Below the pieces are notes generated by a model that saw only the letters and a program-made list of their open reading frames with translations, had not been told where the DNA came from and ran no database searches. From assembly GCA_002449785.1 (NCBI GenBank), contig DJXP01000084.1:1-20435 (forward strand): a DNA stretch of 20,435 bases, in the 5' to 3' direction. Position 1 is the first letter of the stretch, and the number at the start of each line of letters is the position of its first letter. Origin of the DNA: Clostridiales bacterium UBA7001 (GTDB lineage: Bacteria; Bacillota; Clostridia; TANB77; CAG-508). Positions 15,492 through 20,435 of this stretch are shown here, piece by piece. The position numbers and the translations under genes were made by a program.

Positions 15492-16316
15492 TTAAAAATT
15501 ATTTACAAATTCTAATTTCTCAATAGTTTCTTTTCCAATTATATTATTAGCAAGTTTGGCTAACTCTTTATATAATGATATCTGTACTATATGGTGTACA
15601 TCAAGACCATATAAAGTTTTAATATTATATTCTGAAACAATTTTCCAAAAATCTTTATTGGGATATGTACTATTACTTTTATTCAAAGCTTTTTTATCTT
15701 TTAAATCATAAAACTCATGTCGAAAAATATTATTAAGATTAATTTCAAGTGGAATACCATATTTACTTGCAGCTTTACATATTTCTCTTGTTACATTCTC
15801 TTCATAATCTCCAAAAGATTTCCTTCCTAACATAAAAAAATCTGGATGTGCAATTATATCTGGTAATCCTTTTTCAATAGCATTTTTAACATATTCTCCG
15901 TATTTGAATAAATCTTTATCGGTACATGAATTCCATCCTATAACATTTAAATCTTTTCCATCATCAGCATATACAAAATGCTGACCTAATATTAGTATAT
16001 CAGATTCATTTTTCAATTCTTCTAAATTCTTTTCCTGACCTGGTAAAAACTCTATTTCATATCCTGATAGAATCTCAATTTTATTTTTATATTTATCTTT
16101 CAATCTATTAATACTCTCTAAGTATTCATTTCTTTTCTCATATGTCATCCTAATATTAGGTCTTTTATCTATAACATCCTTTTCTGGACAATGATCAGTA
16201 AATGCTATTTTATTAAATCCAGCTTTTAAATATTCTTCTATATAATCTTCATCTTTAATATCTACATCAGCATGTCCACATCTATATGTATGCTGATGTA
16301 AGTTAAAATTTTGCAT
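15492..16316 (-). CDS. PHP-domain phosphatase, histidinol-phosphatase-like
   Basis: 274 residues of the PHP (polymerase and histidinol phosphatase) superfamily, a metal-dependent TIM-barrel phosphoesterase. Metal ligands are evident: NLHQHTYRCGHA (His7, His9, His15), FTDHCP, GYEIEF (Glu), LGQHFV, IIAHPDF, and YGLDVHH near the end. The family includes HisK-type histidinol phosphatases. No other histidine biosynthesis genes are present, so the substrate is left open. ATG 16316 has AAGGGG upstream and lies 1 bp beyond the stop of the HD gene, implying cotranslation. Confidence 0.85.
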   Translation of the reverse strand: MQNFNLHQHTYRCGHADVDIKDEDYIEEYLKAGFNKIAFTDHCPEKDVIDKRPNIRMTYEKRNEYLESINRLKDKYKNKIEILSGYEIEFLPGQEKNLEELKNESDILILGQHFVYADDGKDLNVIGWNSCTDKDLFKYGEYVKNAIEKGLPDIIAHPDFFMLGRKSFGDYEENVTREICKAASKYGIPLEINLNNIFRHEFYDLKDKKALNKSNSTYPNKDFWKIVSEYNIKTLYGLDVHHIVQISLYKELAKLANNIIGKETIEKLEFVNNF

Positions 16317-16317
16317 T

Positions 16318-16908
16318 TTATTTATCCCCTTTTAAACTATTCATCAATTTTATTGTTACATCTGACTGCTTAATTCCACTTTCTTCCAATTTTATTTTTT
16401 GCTTAATTAAGAAATATAATAAGGCATCATCGAGATTGTTATATGATTTCTCAGGCAAACCTTTTAAATCGTCTGGTAGTATCGTTCTTCCGATTTTATC
16501 TGCAATATAAATTATTTTTTCAAATGTAGTCATTTCAGCATTTCCTATTGTGTGATACTTTATTGCTCTACACATTTCATCTGAAAAATCATACCATTCT
16601 TTGCAAACAACAGCACCAATATCTGAATGAAGAATTTTTTCATATTCTGGTACTAATATTTCTTTTGGCAAATTATATTTTTCTACAAAATATCTATTTT
16701 CTTCATCAGTAAAATCTTTTGCAATATCATGTGCAAGCCCCGTAATGTATGCTTCTCTTGGATTCTCTCCATATATTTCAGCTAATTTCTTGGCTTCTTC
16801 TGCAACCAAACATGAATGATTATATCTTTTTTCTTTTACTCTTTCTTTTAAATCCTTTTTTATTTTTTCAATTAATTCATTATAAAAAATGTCATTAGTC
16901 AAATCCAT
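16318..16908 (-). CDS. yqeK: HD-domain phosphohydrolase, YqeK-type Ap4A hydrolase
   Basis: 196-residue HD protein. His31 (RYNHSCLVAEEAKKLAEIYG), the His60-Asp61 pair (LAHDIAKDF), HSDIGAVV, AIKYHTIG and KIIYIADKIG make the metal-binding HD pattern and match YqeK, the symmetrical Ap4A hydrolase of Firmicutes. YqeK normally sits with nadD and rsfS; here it is instead between a glycerophosphodiesterase and a PHP phosphatase, so this may be a second or relocated copy. ATG 16908 has GGAGG 6 nt upstream. Confidence 0.82.
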   Translation of the reverse strand: MDLTNDIFYNELIEKIKKDLKERVKEKRYNHSCLVAEEAKKLAEIYGENPREAYITGLAHDIAKDFTDEENRYFVEKYNLPKEILVPEYEKILHSDIGAVVCKEWYDFSDEMCRAIKYHTIGNAEMTTFEKIIYIADKIGRTILPDDLKGLPEKSYNNLDDALLYFLIKQKIKLEESGIKQSDVTIKLMNSLKGDK

Positions 16909-16938
16909 ATTTGTCCTCCATAATCTATATAAAAAATT

Positions 16939-17661
16939 TTATCCTTTAATACTGTTATCGATTAATTCTTTTAGCTTATCTGGAAAATTAACTGTCATAC
17001 CTTCAATATTTAAATTATAAACTCTTTTCATTATTTCTTCATTAAAAACTCCCCAAAGTCTAACCCCTAGTCCATTATCATTTGCAAGTTTAATATCAGA
17101 TGCAGTAACACTTTCTGCTTTAGGACAAATCTGCGTTCCATTTATTTTTAATAATTTACTAATATTATCATTATTAATTTGGTCAACAATTAGCCATGAT
17201 ATTTTTATTTTTGAATTAAACTTTCGAATATTTTCAAGATATCGATATTCAAAAGAAGATATGTAAATATTATCATGTGTAGCATATTTATTTACAATGT
17301 CTAATGTATCTTTTTCAATCCCCTCTTGTTTTAATTCTATTGCAAAAGTTAATTTTTTTGATAAGAATTTTTGTGCAAAATCTTCAAATAAAACTATTCT
17401 TTCATTTTTATATTTTTCATCAAACCAACTACCAAAATCAAATTTCATAAGCTCAGAATATGTGTAATCAGCTATCTTTCCGCTTGCATTTGAATGCTTA
17501 TCCAAAGTGTTATCATGAAAAATAACAATTTTTCCATCTTTTGTTTTTTGCAAATCTAATTCTATTCCATTAGCTTTCATCTCTAATGCTTTTACAAAAG
17601 CTGACATTGTATTTTCTGGTGCATAAGCTGAAGCGCCTCTATGAGCATAATTTATAAACAT
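16939..17661 (-). CDS. Glycerophosphodiester phosphodiesterase
   Basis: Hydrolyses glycerophosphodiesters to glycerol-3-phosphate and an alcohol; cytoplasmic type, no signal peptide. The GDPD fold is clear: YAHRGASAYAPENTMSAF (His7, Arg8, Glu16), GIELDLQKTKDGKIVIFHD (Glu34, Asp36, His49), LTFAIELKQ, and WGVFNEEIMKRVYNLNIEGMTVNFPDKL. I start at ATG 17661 with GAGG 9 nt upstream, giving 240 residues; a longer frame to 17730 would add 23 unrelated residues overlapping a promoter. Neighbours are an alpha/beta hydrolase upstream and yqeK downstream. Confidence 0.9.
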   Translation of the reverse strand: MFINYAHRGASAYAPENTMSAFVKALEMKANGIELDLQKTKDGKIVIFHDNTLDKHSNASGKIADYTYSELMKFDFGSWFDEKYKNERIVLFEDFAQKFLSKKLTFAIELKQEGIEKDTLDIVNKYATHDNIYISSFEYRYLENIRKFNSKIKISWLIVDQINNDNISKLLKINGTQICPKAESVTASDIKLANDNGLGVRLWGVFNEEIMKRVYNLNIEGMTVNFPDKLKELIDNSIKG

Positions 17662-17701
17662 AATAAATTTCCTCTTTCTAACTATACAAATATTATCTAT
17701 A

Positions 17702-17730
17702 TTTATATCATAATATCCTGAATTAGACAA
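17702..17730 (-). promoter_or_regulatory. Possible promoter ahead of the glycerophosphodiesterase gene
   Basis: TTGTCT (-35, 17725-17730), 17 bp and TATAAA (-10, 17702-17707) lie in the gap after the hydrolase gene, about 40 bp ahead of the GDPD start. Spacing is ideal but the boxes deviate from consensus and the region is AT-rich. It could allow transcription independent of the upstream pair. Confidence 0.45.
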
Positions 17731-17739
17731 TAAATTATA

Positions 17740-18522
17740 TTATTTCAAAATCTCTTTTACAAAATCTATACTAACATCAATTGCTTTATTTAATGCTAGA
17801 TCATCATTTGAAAAAGCATGTCTGCCGTTTTCTATTAGTTCTAATTTAGCATTTTTGCATTGTTTAGATATAGATTCAGACATCTGATATGGAACCATTT
17901 CATCAGATAATCCATGTACAAAAAGAATTGGCAAATCTACATTTATTAATTTTTTATATGGCTCTATACTATAAACTTCATTATAAAGAGCTAATCCTAA
18001 TTTAAATGTTCTTCCTGTTTTCCTAGATTTAATTTCATAATAACCATCTTTTTGAGCTTGTTTCATATGCTCTTTAGTAAAATACCCTTGTTCTTCAATT
18101 GTTGCTAAATAGTCAACAGCACCATACCATATTATTAAGCCTTTAACATTTGAATACTTATTATAATCCAAAAGTGAAATAATACTTGCCCCAAAACTTG
18201 CACCTAAAATAACTATATTTTCAAATCCTTTTTTATTTAGCATATTAAGTGTTGTTTCTAAATCTTTAACTTCTTTTGTTGGAGTCATTTCATAATCTAC
18301 TCCAGTACTTTCTCCATGTGCTCTAAAATCAAATCTAAAAGAATTAATTTTTAAATTTTGTAAATTCTGAACAAAGACATTAAAGCAATTCATTTCTTCC
18401 TTATTACCATTTAAACCATGTAATAAAACCAAAATATTTTTACTTTTATTCATTACAGATAATAAACCACATAATTTAATTCCATCTGTGCTATCATAAT
18501 ATATTTTTTCTTCTCTGATCAT
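17740..18522 (-). CDS. Alpha/beta hydrolase, esterase-like
   Basis: 260-residue soluble alpha/beta hydrolase. Oxyanion-loop motif VLLHGLNGNKEE, nucleophile elbow GASFGAS (Ser109), the acid in FVHGLSDEMVPYQ and the catalytic His in ENGRHAFSND form a complete triad. FRFDFRAHGES is typical of this fold and of esterase/BAAT-like members. Substrate unknown. I start at ATG 18522 (MIREEK), with GGAGG 5 nt upstream; the ATG four codons earlier overlaps the ribosome binding site. It follows the Pr6Pr gene by 39 bp. Confidence 0.87.
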   Translation of the reverse strand: MIREEKIYYDSTDGIKLCGLLSVMNKSKNILVLLHGLNGNKEEMNCFNVFVQNLQNLKINSFRFDFRAHGESTGVDYEMTPTKEVKDLETTLNMLNKKGFENIVILGASFGASIISLLDYNKYSNVKGLIIWYGAVDYLATIEEQGYFTKEHMKQAQKDGYYEIKSRKTGRTFKLGLALYNEVYSIEPYKKLINVDLPILFVHGLSDEMVPYQMSESISKQCKNAKLELIENGRHAFSNDDLALNKAIDVSIDFVKEILK

Positions 18523-18561
18523 AGTAACCTCCATATTTATGCATATAATTTACTAATTTTT

Positions 18562-19257
18562 TTAATCAAACTTATATTTATTTAACTTCCATAAAATAAA
18601 ACTAATAATATATGTTATACATAGTATTATTGGCACAACAATAATTGCAGTCCATACACCTTGTTGGACAAACCAATACCAATCATAAATAACAGATACC
18701 CTGCCATTCTCCATATGTATAAGTATATTTGTTAAATAGTAAAAAGCATATAATAAAGTTGGTATAATTCCATAAAATGTTTCTTTAACTATAATTATAT
18801 TTGTTTTTTCAAAAAATATAAAGTTTATTATACTTATAACTGGTATTAACAAATGAAAAAATAAATTACTATTCATTAGCATTGAAATAATTCCACCTTT
18901 GGAAATTGGTCCTAAATAGGAAAATACAATAAAACAAGTTAAACCTACAGCAGTAGTTGACATTAATTTTAGAATATAAAGTTTTTTAGAAATATTTTTT
19001 TCTTTTTCATTTAATAATTTTATTTCTTCAAAAGCAAATAATAAAGCTATAATTCCCATAAAAATATTAGACTGAACAGTAAAAAACTTAAGCATTCCTA
19101 ATTTAGATGACTCTAAAACAGTTTCATTAGTATGCATAAAATTAAAACCTGTAAACATTATTATACTTGCTACAAAAGTAAATAGCGCTGTAATTATATT
19201 TAAAATTAATGAAACTTTTATATTATTATAAGTTTTAGTGACATATTCATTTTTCAA
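18562..19257 (-). CDS. Pr6Pr family membrane protein
   Basis: 231-residue protein with about six hydrophobic segments and no signal peptide. Markers FFTVQSNIFMGI, YLGPISKGG, NSNLFFHLLIPVISIINFIFFE and VIYDWYWF resemble the Pr6Pr (FAR-17a/AIG1-like) family of integral membrane proteins, function poorly defined. The start is TTG at 19257 with GAGGTG 8 nt upstream. It lies 25 bp after the stop of the HNH remnant and heads the run of metabolic genes. Confidence 0.8.
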   Translation of the reverse strand: MKNEYVTKTYNNIKVSLILNIITALFTFVASIIMFTGFNFMHTNETVLESSKLGMLKFFTVQSNIFMGIIALLFAFEEIKLLNEKEKNISKKLYILKLMSTTAVGLTCFIVFSYLGPISKGGIISMLMNSNLFFHLLIPVISIINFIFFEKTNIIIVKETFYGIIPTLLYAFYYLTNILIHMENGRVSVIYDWYWFVQQGVWTAIIVVPIILCITYIISFILWKLNKYKFD

Positions 19258-19282
19258 ATTAAATTCACCTCTATATTATATA

Positions 19283-19519
19283 TTACTCAGTGGTATAACC
19301 AATTTCACTATGAATTTCTTTGTGACAATTATTATAACCACAGCGACAACAATTTCCACCTAAGATTTTTATAGCTTGTAATTTCATACTTCTTCTTAAT
19401 ATTGTTTTTTGATGCTTTCACATTTTATAATCATTCCTTGTTGATTCTCCACTACAATTATAACAATATAATCTTGTGGTACTATTTGTTTCAAATAAAT
19501 TTTTACAAATAATTATCAC
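19283..19519 (-). pseudogene. Remnant of an HNH endonuclease-family gene
   Basis: In one frame, GTG 19519 to TAA 19283, the translation reads RLYCYNCSGESTRNDYKM, stop (TGA, 19418-19420), KHQKTILRRSMKLQAIKIL, GGNCCRCGYN, then NCHKEIHSEIGYTTE. From memory of the family, small HNH proteins carry a zinc-ribbon 'CYxCSGEST', then 'GGKCxxCGYxKC', a central FHH motif and a terminal 'CANCHxEIH'. Here CGYN is joined directly to NCHKEIH, so about 50 central codons including the catalytic His are missing, in addition to the internal stop. It cannot encode an active nuclease. Such genes are common on phages and other mobile DNA, in keeping with the repeats beside it. Confidence 0.75.
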
Positions 19520-19531
19520 ATCCTTTTGAAT

Positions 19532-19537
19532 ATTATA
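19532..19537 (-). promoter_or_regulatory. Possible -10 box upstream of the HNH remnant
   Basis: TATAAT on the minus strand 12 nt ahead of the remnant start. No convincing -35 lies 16-18 bp upstream, so this is weak, but it is the only candidate to drive the Pr6Pr-hydrolase genes downstream. Confidence 0.3.
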
Positions 19538-19593
19538 CAATATAATCAAAATAATTAAAATCAGTATTTTAAAATTACATCCTTTAATTTTTA

Positions 19594-19630
19594 TAAAAAA
19601 AAAAAATGATATAGTTTACTATATCATTTT
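19594..19630 (-). terminator. Rho-independent terminator after the outer tRNA-end copy
   Basis: Eleven-bp perfect stem (AAATGATATAG/CTATATCATTT) with a 4-nt loop followed by about ten T on the minus strand. It differs from the terminators after the other two tRNA 3' ends but its stem repeats the AATGATATA motif present inside each tandem unit. Confidence 0.85.
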
Positions 19631-19850
19631 TGGCTCCTCGTGCTGGGCTCGAACCAGCGACCTTGTCTGCTTTAAACTTAATGATATATACTCTTCACTT
19701 CGTTCAAAGTCTATATCATTAGTTTATACGCCTTCGAAAATTTTTTTCTGCTACTAGCAGAAAAAATCTTTTCTCAGCAGTTAACATCCTCGCTGCGCCC
19801 GGCTGTTAACCTACTCAATAAAAAAAAAAAGCTAGTCATAAAACTAGCTT
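19631..19850 (-). repeat. Tandem unit copy 2 (distal), with tRNA-Asn 3' end
   Basis: 220-bp unit that differs from its neighbour by one A in a poly-A run. On the minus strand it contains, in order: a terminator (19820-19850), a 7-bp inverted repeat around GCCGGGCGCAGCGAGG (19780-19810), an 11-bp perfect hairpin TTTTTTCTGCT/AGCAGAAAAAA (19742-19766), a long AATGATATA inverted repeat (19679-19721), and the last 33 nt of tRNA-Asn (19631-19663: T-arm, acceptor 3' strand, CCA). No tRNA 5' half precedes it in sense orientation, so this is not a functional tRNA. No ORF of note. Confidence 0.9.
19820..19850 (-). terminator. Rho-independent terminator between the tandem units
   Basis: Stem AAGCTAGT/ACTAGCTT (8 bp, 6-nt loop) followed by eleven T on the minus strand, directly after the tRNA-end copy at 19851-19883. 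Identical to the terminator after the true tRNA-Asn except for one T. Confidence 0.85.
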
Positions 19851-20069
19851 TGGCTCCTCGTGCTGGGCTCGAACCAGCGACCTTGTCTGCTTTAAACTTA
19901 ATGATATATACTCTTCACTTCGTTCAAAGTCTATATCATTAGTTTATACGCCTTCGAAAATTTTTTTCTGCTACTAGCAGAAAAAATCTTTTCTCAGCAG
20001 TTAACATCCTCGCTGCGCCCGGCTGTTAACCTACTCAATAAAAAAAAAAGCTAGTCATAAAACTAGCTT
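19851..20069 (-). repeat. Tandem unit copy 1 (proximal), with tRNA-Asn 3' end
   Basis: 219-bp copy directly abutting the CCA end of tRNA-Asn. Same internal order as the distal unit. The 33-nt tRNA 3' segment at 19851-19883 matches 20070-20102 of the true tRNA exactly, and identity stops at the variable-region junction. The layout core-unit-core-unit-core (core being the tRNA end) is what repeated integration at a tRNA 3' attachment site, or unequal recombination, would leave. Neither unit carries a recombinase. Confidence 0.9.
20040..20069 (-). terminator. Rho-independent terminator of the 5S-tRNA-Asn transcript
   Basis: Stem AAGCTAGT/ACTAGCTT with a 6-nt loop and a ten-T run starting at the base immediately after the tRNA CCA. 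It should end the short 5S-tRNA transcript. Confidence 0.88.
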
Positions 20070-20145
20070 TGGCTCCTCGTGCTGGGCTCGAACCAGCGAC
20101 CTATCGGTTAACAGCCGAGCGCTCTACCAACTGAGCTAACGAGGA
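20070..20145 (-). tRNA. tRNA-Asn (anticodon GTT)
   Basis: 76-nt complete cloverleaf on the minus strand: acceptor TCCTCGT pairing with ACGAGGA, D-arm with AGCTCAGTTGGTAGAGC, anticodon arm CGGCTGTTAACCG with GTT at positions 34-36, T-arm GCTGGTTCGAGCCCAGC, discriminator G and encoded CCA. It lies 11 bp after the 5S rRNA and is presumably processed from the same transcript. Its last 33 nt are copied twice downstream. Confidence 0.97.
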
Positions 20146-20156
20146 ATATATAAAAA

Positions 20157-20272
20157 TCTGGCAACTTCCTATTTTTCCAGCAAGGTAACTCGCAAGTATC
20201 TTCGGCACTAAGGAGCTTGACTTCCGTGTTCGGCATGGGAACGGGTATTTCCTCCTCGTAATCATCACCAGA
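20157..20272 (-). rRNA. rrf: 5S ribosomal RNA, not attached to a 16S-23S operon in view
   Basis: About 116 nt. Minus strand begins TCTGGTGATGATTACGAGGAGG and includes the conserved CCCGTTCCCATGCCGAAC and GAAGTCAAGCTCC segments, ending GTTGCCAGA; the ends TCTGG and CCAGA form helix I. No 23S sequence precedes it; instead its own promoter lies about 37 bp upstream, so it is an orphan 5S gene paired with tRNA-Asn. Confidence 0.96.
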
Positions 20273-20308
20273 AAATCAATAACGATTTTAATGTTTCTAA
20301 CAAATGTT

Positions 20309-20337
20309 ATTATAATTTATTTATATGTTGTTGTCAA
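20309..20337 (-). promoter_or_regulatory. Consensus sigma-A promoter of the 5S-tRNA-Asn unit
   Basis: Perfect TTGACA (20332-20337), 17 bp, perfect TATAAT (20309-20314). The expected start falls about 30 nt before the mature 5S end. The remaining bases to the window edge (20338-20435) show no gene; a short GCCTAAGGC palindrome is near the end. Confidence 0.9.
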
Positions 20338-20435
20338 TACTTTTATTCTAATTTTTATTATTCAACATATTAGTATTATAGTAACACTCAAAAATACATA
20401 GATAAATGCCTTAGGCTAACTAACACTTTTTGTGG

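Noticed and set aside
19418..19420. TGA in the HNH remnant read as tryptophan (recoded stop), given that no CDS in the window stops at TGA
   Set aside because: Conserved tryptophans in NusG, SecE and FtsQ are TGG, no other gene has an in-frame TGA, and the remnant also lacks its catalytic centre. Absence of TGA stops in about two dozen AT-rich genes can be chance.
19631..19663. tRNA-end copy as a second functional tRNA-Asn
   Set aside because: Only the T-arm, acceptor 3' strand and CCA are present; no sense-strand 5' half precedes it.
19631..20069. Direct repeats considered as a CRISPR array
   Set aside because: Only two long units of about 220 bp with identical interiors, no short repeat-variable spacer pattern and no cas genes.

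Overview
The window is very AT-rich and every supported gene is on the minus strand, so it reads right to left. Endospore genes (spoIIGA-sigE), the Firmicutes-type division cluster (murA, ftsQ, two DUF881 genes, sbp, ftsA, ftsZ) and the style of the ribosome binding sites point to a low-GC, spore-forming Firmicute, most likely a clostridium-like gut lineage. Species or family cannot be named from the sequence. No CDS here stops at TGA, but conserved tryptophans are encoded by TGG, so the standard bacterial code fits.

Right end (20435 to 19261): a perfect-consensus promoter drives an orphan 5S rRNA followed by tRNA-Asn(GTT). Downstream are two almost identical ~220-bp tandem units. Each carries the last 33 nt of the tRNA (T-arm, acceptor strand, CCA), an inverted fragment resembling the tRNA-Asn anticodon arm, and several hairpins; each tRNA 3' end, real or copied, is followed by its own terminator. 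Next is a decayed HNH-endonuclease gene with an in-frame stop and an internal deletion.

Metabolic/housekeeping run (19257 to 14857): a Pr6Pr-type membrane protein, an alpha/beta hydrolase, a glycerophosphodiester phosphodiesterase, a YqeK-type HD phosphohydrolase, a PHP phosphatase and a flavin reductase-like protein.

Translation block (14851 to 11132): a strong promoter, then rpmG-secE-nusG-rplK-rplA, an L10 leader with an attenuator, and rplJ-rplL ending in a terminator. SecE has an unusual 75-residue acidic tail. rpoBC does not follow rplL.

Cell envelope and division (11063 to 2059): a second strong promoter drives topB-murA-ftsQ-DUF881-DUF881-sbp to a terminator. ftsA-ftsZ has its own regulatory region with two sigma-A-like promoters, an exact Spo0A box and a long perfect inverted repeat over the proximal promoter. 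ftsA is split by a single-base (+1) shift at CTT-CGG, where CGG is otherwise unused as a codon in the window's genes. Left end (1962 to 1): spoIIGA and sigE overlap by 23 bp, followed by the acidic start of an unidentified gene that runs off the window.
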